Of a stretch of 64,000 nt of DNA, positions 12,263-23,813 are shown in pieces. The stretch is from assembly GCA_013398295.1 (NCBI GenBank), contig VZSF01006979.1, forward strand, positions 281,581 through 345,580. The letters are read 5' to 3'. Numbering within the stretch: the stretch's first letter is position 1; every line of letters begins with the position of its first letter. The notes under the pieces were generated by a model. The model was not told the origin of the DNA, did no database searches, and was given only the letters and a program-made list of their open reading frames with translations. Position numbers and translations under genes: made by a program. The DNA comes from Chionis minor. Its lineage: Eukaryota; Chordata; Aves; Charadriiformes; Chionididae.

Positions 12263-12537
12263 TAGAATCATAGAATCATCTAGGTTGGAGGAGACCTTTA
12301 AGATCAAGTCCAACCATAAACCTAACACTGCCAAAACCACCACTAAACCATGTCCCTAAGCACCACATCTGCCTGTCTTTTAAATACCTCCAGGGATGGC
12401 AATTCCACCACTGCCCTGGGCAGCCTGTTCCAATGTTTGCTAACCCTTTCAGTGAAGAAATTTTACCTAATATCCAATCTAAACCTCCCTGGTGCAACTT
12501 GAGACCATTTCCTCTCATCCTATCATTTATTACTTGA
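12263..12537 (-). mobile_element. CR1 LINE 3' end, minus strand
   Basis: Read on the plus strand it begins with TAGAATCATAGAATCATC, the reverse complement of the CR1 terminal 8-mer repeat. GGTTGGAGGAGACCTTTAAG and AGTCCAACC follow, the antisense of the classical CR1 3' UTR. Antisense of the ORF2 C-terminus follows (CACTGCCCTGGGCAGCC, TTCAGTGAAGAAATTTT). It stops near CATTTATTACTTG, so it is a 5'-truncated 3' fragment of about 275 bp. Its sequence differs from the 3660 and 28859 copies, so it is another CR1 subfamily. The minus-strand frame that runs through it is antisense-to-LINE coding and not a host gene. Confidence 0.95.
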
Positions 12538-15197
12538 TTTCTTGCTTTAATTTCCTTAGTTGCTGGGGTTTTAGCTGTCATTTAGTGATTCTGCGTAGAT
12601 CTGAAAAGGACTGAGAATTCTTGTAGCATACGGTTTCATTGACCTACAAGACTATTATTTTGGCAAATTTTGTATACAAAATTCTTCCGAGCCTTTGCCC
12701 AGTTAGTATCCTTGCATCCTTTTTTGTTGTGTGGCTGTAAAACGGGATGTAGGCATCAAACAATATTCTGAGGCATATAATGCCTAGTGCATGAATACAC
12801 AGAAGCTGACCTTGTTTCATAAGGATAATTTTCAGACAAAATTTACAATCTGACATTGTGAAATAGGGTTGTCCATGTTGCATAGAAGGGATTATGTAGG
12901 AAACTGCATTCTCATCATGAAAGATAAAGGAAAGATACGCTCAAAAAGAACTCCACCTATAGAAGAGGGAAACCAAGATCATAATCTGGAGGAAACTATT
13001 GTGCCAGCTTGAAAGCAATAAAGTGACGTGCATGTTATCTTAGATATTACAGGAATCCTTCTGCTGAACAGGCTAATCAGCAAGAAAACTGAGAGTAAAA
13101 CAAGTAGTATAATTCAGTGTATTCTGCAAGATGGATGCTTAATTTTCTCTCTAACGAGAACAAGTTGAAAGTTTTCAGAGGCACAATACAAACAAATATT
13201 GGAAAGGACTCTTCTGTATTTCTCTCGTGAGGATCATAACACTTTGATTATACCTGCACATTTTAAAAAACTAGATATATAGAAAGCAATGTATGTTGAG
13301 GCAATCTGCTCACTTTTAATCTCAGAATCCTCTGAAATTTTTTCCTGAAATTAAATTTTGTAGCTGGTATCGAAAGAAGTTTAGTCAAGCCAGTAATGGA
13401 GTGACTGCCTGTGCATTAATCTGTGAGTATAGGAATTCATGTGGTGACCCTAAAATGGATGAAGTCAAAGAAAAAAACTCATCAAAGCTAGGAAATCAGA
13501 AAAGCATCTGCACTATTTCTCCCCACACCTAATTTCCTACTCAAAAGGCTAAAATATGCAAGTACATTAAACATTGCCTAGTGCAACCTATCACATTTCT
13601 GAGAAGTGTTTATATGTGATTACGAAAAACTAAGATTCAGCATTGCCCCACTGCTCTTTGTGCCAGATATAGCTGGCTAAAAGGGTCATAGTGTAGGTAT
13701 AATGTCTTCCATGTGTCTCAATGATTCTTCGCTGTTACACACCTTCTGGAACTGTGGCAGGGAATAGGAAGTAGATATTATGGCAGTTCCCAGAGCTGCC
13801 CTAATGTGTCCCAGGGACTTGAGTCTCCTAAGGAGTCTAAGAATAAGAGAGGCACAAAATGGTTCTTACGTGATTCCAACTTAATCATCTGGAAGCCATT
13901 AATCCAGTAGTATTTCAAGAAGAGCTAGGAAAACATCTATGATCATATATGGTATTCAATAAATAAATTTTTAAAAGATTTATGTCAATAAAAGTGTTTG
14001 TAAAAATAATGCCAAATTTGGTGGACAGTTTCAGCCAGCAACAAAATGAAAAAAAATAGAAAAAGTTTCTTCGTTTAAGGCTTCGTAAAAGAAACATTTC
14101 ATATTTTCATTTAAGTTAATATTCATAAGTTTAAAATAAAGCATACAACCTGAAAATGAAGTAATAATATTATGTTACCATAAGCAGATTTTTTCCTCAT
14201 TGTTCTGTGGGTAAGAACCAAAAGACAATCCTAGACAATCTAAAATGATCATTCCCTCCCCCCACTTCTAGTTTTTCAGTTGTGTCAGTGAACCAAAACA
14301 TCCAATTATTTGCTCAGCTCTAATTTCAAATATCTACCAGCTGGTACCAGTGATAATAATAGGAGAATGAAGAAATAATGGATTAGGATCAACACTACAA
14401 AAAAATCTAACTATTTATATCAGGGTCTTAGCTGAATACCATCTTAAACATGTTGAGCAGATAATTTTTCACATGTAGGCCTGGTGGAAACAAATCTTGC
14501 TGGTATGTGTTCAGTTTGGTTTCAGGCAATTCTGAGAATTTGTAGCCATATTTCCTTAGTTGTGAGGATCTTTCTACATCTGGGTTTATTCTGTGAATTT
14601 CTAAGCTGTTTTATTTAGTCTCTCTAGCTTTTACAAAATGAATAAGATCACTGCTTAAACAAAAATGTCAAAGACTCCCTCTTTGGTGTTTCTGATTTCC
14701 TGCATACTGCTGGTTGCCAATTTGATCTTCATTGATTTACTGTGATGTGGCTGATTGTGGCAATGTAATACAATCTGCAGACATTTGGTTTCTCATTGAC
14801 TTGGGGCTGAATGACTGCATCTTGTCACTAAACCCCACTATCAGAGTCTCATTGCAACTGTATTTTAAAAAAGCTGCTTTTTTTCCTTATCAGAATCTGT
14901 ATGTTTTTGGACAGCAGCACAATGTAATTCCAGAATGCAGTTGAAGATGCATGGAGTAACTAGTACAACATACGCCCACCAGTAACATGAGGTCTGTGAG
15001 CTCCGTACTATCCTACCTGTAGCACTAGAGGTGCATGACTGCCTTACGGCACAGCAGAAAATAAGTTAATAAAATACTCCTACATGTCACATGTTCAGAA
15101 TAAAAATGACCATATATAATAGCTGATCAGCCCTTAAGACTCATGAAAATTAATCTGTAAACAATTTCAACACACTATTTTACAGACGCTATAGAAG
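12538..15197. other. unique AT-rich noncoding DNA, no gene seen
   Basis: No gene or repeat could be supported in this 2.6-kb stretch. Open frames are 60-80 codons, without domain features. Confidence 0.55.
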
Positions 15198-15270
15198 AGT
15201 AGTCAGACTGGATCAGAACATCTAGCCCATCTAGCCTGATAAATGACCAGAAGAAAATGAGGGAAGAGTG
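15198..15270 (-). mobile_element. ancient CR1 3' end fragment, minus strand
   Basis: The plus strand reads GTCAGACTGGATCAGAACAT then CTAGCCCATCTAGCCTGAT. I recognise this as a decayed form of the reverse-complemented tail of an old CR1 family, 'CATACTGGGTCAGACCAAAGGTCCATCTAGCC', that is shared by reptiles and birds. The same tail appears in sense orientation at the end of the 22478-23813 copy. Only a short stretch survives and its inner border is unclear. The match is from memory of the family and not from an alignment. Confidence 0.6.
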
Positions 15271-15355
15271 GAAGTATGTATACATATAAAATTTATCTTC
15301 TGGAAACATATCTTCTAAGCATCTGGCTGTCACAGGAGCAGAGGTACTTGTGAGT

Positions 15356-16045
15356 TGTCATGGTTTGGGCCAGACTGGCCAATGAAAAAGAATGACAGAT
15401 GCTGTCTCCCACCTCTCTCTCCAAGAAGAGGAGGGAAAGAGAGAAAGAGACTTATGAGTTTAGAAAAAATGTAAACTACTTTAATGAAAATATTAATAAA
15501 ATAATAAAAAATAAAATAATGAAATATATACAATATATACAAAACCCTGTCAAGCTCCCAGGGTTATGATCTCATCACTGGAAGGCACTGGGAAAATCCC
15601 AGACTAGACTCAGTGACGGATGGGAACTGGGTTTCAGAACTGTCAGGAATGCACGGATCAAGGTCAAAGGCAGATGAACAGAGTCCATCACGGACACTGG
15701 CCATTGAAGAAAGGGAGCTGACTCTTTGATCCCTCAGCTTTTATGAGCATGAGACAGATGGGATGGAATACCCTGTTGGTTAGTTTTGGGTCACCTGTCC
15801 TGTCTGCTCCTCCCCACAGGTGGGACCCCTCTACGCTTTTCTTCTTCCAGCCCTCCAACAGTGCAAATAGTAAAGTTGGTTGGCCTTGGTTGTTATAGCA
15901 ATAATTATGAGCAAGACTCTCTCTGCATAACATTCCTTGGCATCAACTATAAATGTGGGTCTTATCACTCTGAGACCGAACAGTGTCTCCACAATATGCT
16001 GTTAATTTCAGACGGTTCAGTTAGTTGGAAGAGGCTTAGCTAAAA
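15356..16045. mobile_element. probable solo LTR of an avian endogenous retrovirus
   Basis: The block starts with TGTCATGGTTTGGGCCAGAC, a typical start of avian ERV LTRs. It includes an A+T-rich stretch with AATAAA-like and TATA-like runs (15480-15540). It then has the pattern GGGTCACCTGTCCTGTCTGC followed by CTCCTCCCCACAGGTGGGAC (about 15789-15828), which I recall from bird LTRs. No gag, pol or env coding flanks it, so it is best read as a solo LTR left after recombination of a provirus. Transcriptional direction is uncertain because TGTCA and its complement both satisfy the TG...CA rule. The 3' border and the target duplication could not be fixed. Family (ERVL or ERVK type) is not assigned. 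Confidence 0.65.
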
Positions 16046-19000
16046 AAGTAAGATTACTGAACAGGAAATCAGATCTGTTTCACCTCAAACTGGGACACAA
16101 GTCAAAGGTAGATGTTTCACCTTTACCATTGTATTCTGTAGCCACCAATGGACTTTGGACTGGCATAATCTCTTCTTCTTCTATCCTGTTTTGACCTCCA
16201 CATTATTTTGCTGGAAACTAGATAAGAGAAAGCGAAGCTGGTGACAAAAGAGACTTTCTTTACTTTATTTCCTGTCAGTTGGTAGCATACATTATTGCAT
16301 TATTGCTTTGGCTTGCTATGTTTCCTTCAATAGAATCTCTTGGATCTTTAAAAGCATACGCTTGTGTCTTTTGGCCCTGGTCCTCAACACACACACATGA
16401 CGATCTGAAGTGCAGGTTTTTGCATTCTTTTTTTTTAACTTTTTTTACAGAGGTCTTACAAGGTGGGCTAACATAGCAAGAAGTCTTTAAAACAGTAACT
16501 GTTCATCATCTAAGAAGATGTAAAATCAACCTGACTGCTATACACATAGGGAGAAGTTGAAAATTGTAATAAAGGAAGTAATATTAAAGTAATCATTGCT
16601 CTTAAAGTAAATACTAATAGGAAAAGAATGACAGGGACACCTATGCTGAAGAAAAACGTTATAATTACATTAATATTGCTCGTTGCTCATTAACTTAATA
16701 ATAAAGCCCAAAAGGAAAAAAAAAAAAAAATTTACCATACTTGAAGCAGGATGTTCATCCTGGTCTCCTGTGATGTCTGTAAAGTAGTCAGGTCACTCTA
16801 TAAACTCATCTTTCCTGTGAAATTAACAAGTTTGTTTCTAATACATTTACATCCCAATTTATGAAAAAAAAAAAAGGTAAATGTTGGTGCCATTTTTGTT
16901 CTCTGTAAATGTTAAGTGCTAACTCTACTGCTGTTTCAATCCTCATAAATATCAAATATCTGAAATAAGGCAGGAGTGTGCTCTATGATTCCCCTCTCCT
17001 ATATATTTAAATAAATAGCAGGATAGTAAAAATTAAAAAAATTCTTTCCACCTCATGCTTAAGTCAGCCCTTTGTTATAGGTAGCACTAGGTGTCTGATG
17101 TAGTTCTGAAGAATCTCTCTGTATGTTCTACGCCCAGAACTATTAACAGAACTCATATCCAGAAAATCTGGCTCTGTTGCAGATCCCGTGCCTCATGCAA
17201 ATTTTTCAGAGGAAAGTTTGCCTGAATATGAGGTGAAGGAATGAGAATCCAAACCACTTCATTCGTCCCAAATGAATATGCTCTTTAGAAACTGAACATA
17301 AAAGGTGATTATATGCAATTGTGCTAAATGCAAGGAAAACACATCTACTTCAAAAGACCTAATATAATCCTTTTTAAAATTTTCAAAACCTGTTCTCTTG
17401 GAAAACACTTATTTCAGTAGCCAAAGTGTATTTTGTTACATCAGCTTATCTATAATAAATCTTCATTATTTCTTCAACACAAGGTAATCAAAATATGGTT
17501 TTGTGCAAAAAGACAGACTCATTATAGGAGTGTGATGCACAGCCTACAGAGTGGGTCTTATAACTGAGCAAAATGAGTTCCCATTTTTTTGTGTAGTACA
17601 TGAAAAAAGTTCATAAGCAAGGATCACGTATATTGTGATCATGGTTTACGTTTGTATTAAGAGAACAGCAATCTACCCGGGATGGCTGCAGGTTACAGCC
17701 AAATTTAATCTTCTTAAAATGTCACTATCAAGCAAATATGCTAAAACATAAAAACATGATTCACCTCTCTGTTGAAAAGATAAGATTACTCAATGGCTTG
17801 ATGCTAAAAAAACTATAGCTGAATCTTAAGAACACGCTGGAAATAGTAAATGAAATGGCAGCAATAGGTTTACTTTTACAACTGAAAAAAATGTCACATG
17901 TATTAATGTCAACAACTGGAATTTTACCTCATTAAGCAATTTCTGATCTAAGGCTCTGATGATTATTCTAAGCAGAAAAAATATGCTAATTATCCGCTCT
18001 GAATGTAGAAGGAAAAAAGGTGTAAAATCTTCCTTTAGCCGTGTGACCATGTACTAATTGCATGTCATGTGTCAAAATAATGCAACCCACTTTGCCTAAA
18101 GCAATTAGACATACAGAACTCTATTAATGAAGCACTGTCTGTCACTAAAAATGTTTTCAGAGCTATAGTTGAAGATTAAAATATTAACTTCTCAAATATT
18201 TATGATAGTTACTGACAGCATTTCAAAATGTTACTTTTAACAAAAGTATTTTATCCAGCTCCAGTTTTTAATTTGGATTTTATATTCAAAGACATTATTA
18301 ACATACGGGAGTCATGTGAAATTTCTATGATCTCCATTGAGACTTCTTTACAGAAGGTACATTAGCTCCTTGAAGTTTACAGCACCTTTTTCTATTGTAA
18401 TATAAACTCTTTCAGAACAACAACAACTAAATGTTAAAAACTTGTCTTTTCTTCAAAAGTAATTCTTAAAAAAAACAGAAAAGAAAGAGAAGGAGGAGGT
18501 TCTTATTGTACTCTACCTATTTTCTGTGTGTGAAAGAAAATGGCCCTTCTTGTCAATATATCATTTGGTGCTCTCCTTCCTTTTAGGGTCATTGGTCATC
18601 TATGTTCATGAGCAGAGAGATTATCCTTTCGCATACCCCTATGTAGTACGAAGGCAGGGATATATGTTGCCGAACTGTCTGTTGAATCTCTCAGACAGGC
18701 TGAGGAGGAGCAGATTATTACATTTAAAACTGTAATGCCTGCTCTGTATTACCACTGCTCACCAATCTGCTTGGGAAAGAGTTTTGTGCAATTCCTCTCT
18801 GAGCAATACAAATCTGCAGCATTCTGAGTGCAGGAGGGGACTGCAGTCATAACTGAGGTCCTTCTCCTTTTTCCTATAGTTTAAAGTCTGTTGAATGTTG
18901 CCTAAATTACTGTTGCATTATAATTTGTGGTACTATTTTTAAAGTTCGCTGAGGGGTTTTTGGCTTTTATTCTGCATCCCTAATTTACAAGAAAAAAAAA

Positions 19001-22000
19001 AACCAAACTTGTTCATACACTTGCCCCAGTAAACTGTACTGGAATATTTGTCTGCACAGAAGTTGAATGGACTAGCCCTTAATTTACTTTCCATATGGAG
19101 ATTGAGATGACTACTGTGATACTTGAGGATTTACAGCTTTACCAGGACTATGCAGGAATGATACCACTGTAATACCATGGAATTATTGTCCTTCTATTTT
19201 GCCAAAAATCAGCAAATAAAAAAGCCATGTTGTTAGCACTGCATCATTTTCTAGTACCATGGTGGTAAAAAAAGACTGCTATTATGTATTAGTCCTGCCA
19301 CTGCTTTTATGTTTGGTAAGGGTATTGCCTTGGTTTTGGAGCTATTACAGTCTATGGGAATCAATTATATGTACTTGAACTAAGAAGGATTTACTTGGTA
19401 ACTGTAATGGCTCTGAAAGAGCCATTATGATCTGTCATGTCAAAAATGCACATGTGCCTACAGTAGATACAGAGCTGTGCAAAAAGTTTCATATATAAAG
19501 CAAACCATTTTTGTTAGCTTCCCTGACAAAACAAAACAAGCATTTGCTGCTGAAGTACTTTCACAACTTTTCATAATAAATGAAAACGAGTTCCTGCCAT
19601 TTCTCTACCTCGTGTTTCGCTAAAGAAAAGCCTGTGCCTTGCATGAGAAGGAATCAAGGGAGATATTACTGAAGAGCAAAGCTCAATGAATCACAATGTT
19701 TTGGGGCTAGATGAAACCAGTTAAAAGGCAGAAAGAAGTGAAATAAATGGAAGGGAAGACTTTTTTGAGTAAAAGGGGGCAAATATGAGCTTATTACCAT
19801 TATATACAGCTGTGAAAGGGATATGACAGCTCTTTGGTAAGAATAAGCAAATAGATTACACCCCGACAACTTTAGTCATTCTATAGACGTGTGTACAGAA
19901 TGTCAGAACGTCTTGGAGCCAGATCAAAGTATACACGGGGCCAATGAGAATAAGGTTTCCTGTGTCAATGCTGCAAGATAGCTGCAGTGCATAGCCTTAG
20001 TTTCCTCACCATCTGGACTGGTGGACCTTACTGCAGAGCATTGCAGCTCCTTCTGGACTTACCTATCTAGGGGTCCACCGAGAGGAGACAAAAGTACAGT
20101 GAGGGACTGCACTTGCATTTCTATTTCTGACCTGGAATCAGGATGGAGCCAGGGCACTAAAACCATGTGGTCCACCCCAAGCATACCTGCCCAGGAGGAC
20201 AGATGTGGTCAACATGAGATCTGGGACCTGGTCTTGCTGGAGCGAATGCCAAGAGCATGTGGGGGACACCGTACAGCCCAGTGTGACTCGAGGTGATGTT
20301 CAGATTGTGCCCAAGACACCTAAAGCAGTGGGTAAGATGTAAGTGCAGCAATCACCTGTACAGCTGAAAGAAAAGCTGAGGTACCACCTGGATCAAGGAG
20401 AGCAAGGTCTTGTGATAGGAGCGTTTTATCACACAGTGTTCACTAAAGTATTTCTAGCCACTTTATTAATTTCTGCCTGTAAAATTTCCTGCATGGGCTA
20501 ATGAAGGCAAGATGGCTGCATAACGATGTTCCGTTTGGAGGTTGAGAGGCAGTGGCAGTAAGAGGGGGATAATCATCTATAATGATTTTTTAGTGATGAC
20601 CCTCTTTAAAGACATCTTTAGATGATCAGATATTATAAATTAATACAGGCAATACCATATTCTTACAGCAAAGTGGAGACATCATTAGTGTATTTTCTTT
20701 TAAATAAAACAAAAAAGTGTTAAAAATGGCTCTATAATTCATGACGTTCACTGATGTATTGCTATTGTTTTCTAACGCAGAACTTCATTATGTAGTTTTA
20801 TTACCAATTTTACATATTTTTTATTTTTTTTTACATATGTACATCCCTTTAAATAATTGTGCCAAAGTTGATTGTAGCACTTACCCAAAATACTGTCAGG
20901 TAAAGGGTGAAAAATGGCCCACGGCAGTATAGCTGTGTGGTTTGGAAGTTGCTTGTTTGTTTATTGGTCTAATTTTCAGTAACGGAGGAATGCTATTTAG
21001 AATACAGCAAAAACCTTTCAATCCCAAATGAGCATGTCCAAAAAAAGAAACAGAGATTTTACTTTTAGCTCATCTTCAGATTCACAAGGGACAATAAGGG
21101 AGATTCATTAGGCCATTTGTTACTGTCATCTGCCATGATTCAAAATGAAATACTAAATGTTTCATGGACGCAGAAAAAGAGCAGTATTTGTCTTTGTGTT
21201 GGCTATGCAAAGACTGTATGGCTTTCAGCCTCCATACAAGAGGTCTGATGGATGAAAGGGGGAAGGGTGGTGCCATCTGAATGATGATGGGCTAATATCA
21301 TCATCCTCTTGTCAGCTGTAATAGGCTTTTCCTCACAGAAATAATTCATAAAACCGCTACATTATATTCTATCCCTGACAGGCCCTATCTATCCTGCAAC
21401 CCAGCAGGCTCACAACTAATAAGAAAATATGTGGTTCAGGAACCCTGAAAAATTAAACAGGTAGTTTATGAACAATTTGTTTCATGGGGATGTTTATTAT
21501 GTTTATTAAATATTGAGCCTTTAATGTTTTCCCAGTACAGATGATATCATAAAAATGCTGACTTAAGCCTCAGTTGTATTCTTAGAAAGTGGCATTTTAT
21601 AGCTCTTGTAGTACCCAGTAAATAACTAAATTGCAGTGGTTTATATGTGTACACAGAATAGAATTTATAGGAAGTGAGTATATTTTTATTGTGCATATAG
21701 AGTGTATTTAATATATCTGTAATAGACACATGCAAACTACCAAAATATTGATCATGTTCTTTGGTTTAAAGAAGACCATTATTTCAAACCGTTGAGTAGG
21801 GAAGGTCAGGCATTTTTTTTTATTGCTTGTACTAAAGGAGAAACATGGAGCTTGGTGTTTGAAGTGTCAAGGCAAAAACTCTGTAGGCCCTAATGATAAA
21901 CTTAAGCAGGAACACTGGTTTGCAAGTACAATTTTTATAGAAATTCTTTAGACCGGTTCTTTTTATAGGAAAACCAGGACAAAATTGCTCAGGCTAAAGC

Positions 22001-22477
22001 CAATATGCTGCTACGCCTTTCCATGAAACAAGTCAGGGATGCCAGAGCTCCTTGCACAAGGCAAGTTTCCTGGTGTCGGACAGACTGCAGGACTAGGTTC
22101 CGGAGAAGACCTGGTGTGCACGGAGGAAGCATAATGCACAACCACGCTCTTTCTGTGTCCACAGCTTTTTATTCCAACTTCTCCGTCAGAGTTATTGAAT
22201 AATTGATAATTCTGAGGCAAGATATAAAAACTGGCAAGTAGAAAACTTCCATTCTTAATGAATTTGTAATAATAAATAATGCTTATGATATTAAAAAGCT
22301 GTATTCCGAAGACATATTACAAAGAGCATGTGCATGACATGATTTACAGAAAAATTGTACAGATCTTTCATTAAACATTTCAGGAATCACGAGCTGTTCT
22401 CATATCCTTCTATTCCTGGTAAGAGGGTAGACTGTAACAAAGAGTAAGATCACTGAATATACAGGTAGAAACTGTCT
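16046..22477. other. unique AT-rich noncoding DNA, no gene seen
   Basis: The longest stretch without a recognised repeat apart from simple sequence, for example a 15-A run at 16716-16730. A short moderately G+C-rich patch lies at 20,000-20,300 and another at 22,040-22,160. Neither shows a protein family, and the open frames over them (91 and 69 codons) are unremarkable. No RNA gene was recognised. Confidence 0.55.
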
Positions 22478-23813
22478 AGAATCAGCATGACTTCTACAAC
22501 AGGAAATTCTGCCTCTCTAACCTGCTGGAATCCTGTGAAGGTTTCAGTAAGCACATGGATAAAGAGGATACAGAGATACAGGGGACAATATATTTGGATT
22601 TTTCAGAAAGCCTTTCACAGGGCTAGTAAAGAAACCCAGTTACTACAGGTGTTGAGAAAATGTCTTTTATGAATTGCAAACTTAAAGAATCAGAAGAAAA
22701 GGGTAGGGGATTTTGGTTGATTTACAGGATGGATAGTTTATTTTCAGCAGCAAGGTCCCTGAGGGACAGACGCTGACACCAGTTTTATTAAATATTTTCA
22801 TCAGTGAACTGCAGAAGAGAATGTGCTGTGAAATCTCCAGGTTTGAGGAGGACACAAAGCTATTCTGTGTGGTTACATATTGTTGCCAGGTGGCTGAAGA
22901 AACTTCAGAGCTGAGAAGAAAGGTGGCAAAGCAGAGCAGCGAAGGAAGGTGGCAAATGAGCTTCAGTGTAGATAAATTCAAGGTAATGCAGCAGGGAAGA
23001 GTTACCTGAGCTGTGCCCCATGGTGCTGAAGTCAGAATGACCATTCTGAAGTCAGGAAAGGGATCTTGGAGTCATCCCTGGCAAGTCTCTGAGGTCATGA
23101 GCTCAGTATGTAGTAGCAGTCAAAACTAACAAAATGCAGGACATCATCAGAAAAGGGTTTTAGACAAGATAGAAGACATAATTTTACTGGTATATAAAAA
23201 TGTGGGTGTGCCCACGTTTTTAGTACTGAGTGCGGTTCTGGTCTCTGTGTCTCAGGAGAGGTGCCATGAAATTGGACGAGGAACAGAGGTGACAATTAAA
23301 ATAATTGAGAAGATGGATCATCTGCATATGGAGAAGCTAAGAAGTCTGGGATTGAGAAGATGGCTGAGGACAATTGTGATCAAGGTTTATTACTAAGTGG
23401 ATTATCTGAATGTGGAACTGTTCAACAAGTTCCATAAAATATGAGAACAAGCACTACTCACTAATACCTATAAGGAGCCATCTAAAAACAAATCAAAGAT
23501 ATTACTTCTTTGTGCAGAGTAGATAACTTCAGAAACTTGCTTCCACAGAAGGTTGTGGAGGACAGACAGTATGAAAAGGTTCAGAATGGAGTTAGAAAAG
23601 CAACAGGTCCACAAATGGCCCTTACAAAGAATAGGCAGAGATATCTTCTAATATCCCGAATGCAGCAGTGGGGAAGCACGAGGGGAATTGACTGTTGAAA
23701 GTCATGGGCTTGTGTGTTGCCCCTAATAATGACTCCCATTCTACTGTCAGAGACAGAATACTGGGCTACATTGACCTTGGGTCTGAATCAGTAGGGCTCT
23801 TCTAACGTTCTTA
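22478..23813 (+). mobile_element. CR1 LINE, ancient decayed copy, about 1.3 kb
   Basis: A long but dead CR1. The start corresponds to the RT region seen at 3670 in the younger copy (ACAACAGGAAATTCTGCCTC then CTAACCTGCTGGAATCC). AATATTTTCATCAGTGAACT at about 22792 matches the NVFINDL region. TTTGAGGAGGACACAAAGC at about 22841 is the RT catalytic box. GGATCTTGGAGTCATC at about 23061 matches the DLGVLVD region. Further down, CTTGCTTCCACAGAAGG corresponds to the N-R-L-P segment. The end GGGTCTGAATCAGTAGGGCT then TTCTAACGTTCTTA is the tail of the old reptile-bird CR1 family. Frameshifts and stops occur throughout. Confidence 0.85.
22821..23009 (+). pseudogene. CR1 RT catalytic-box remnant with FEED in place of FADD
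   Basis: A 62-codon open remnant inside the ancient CR1. It aligns with the younger copy's segment around its FADD box: ISRFEEDTKL here against [10 protein letters not shown] there. The first metal-binding aspartate has become glutamate and the preceding alanine has become glutamate, so the enzyme would be inactive even without the frameshifts. Surrounding codons are poorly conserved. It is not an expressed gene. Confidence 0.75.

Noticed and set aside
22682..23044. 120-codon minus-strand open frame
   Set aside because: It is antisense to the ancient CR1 RT region and so a shadow of the element.
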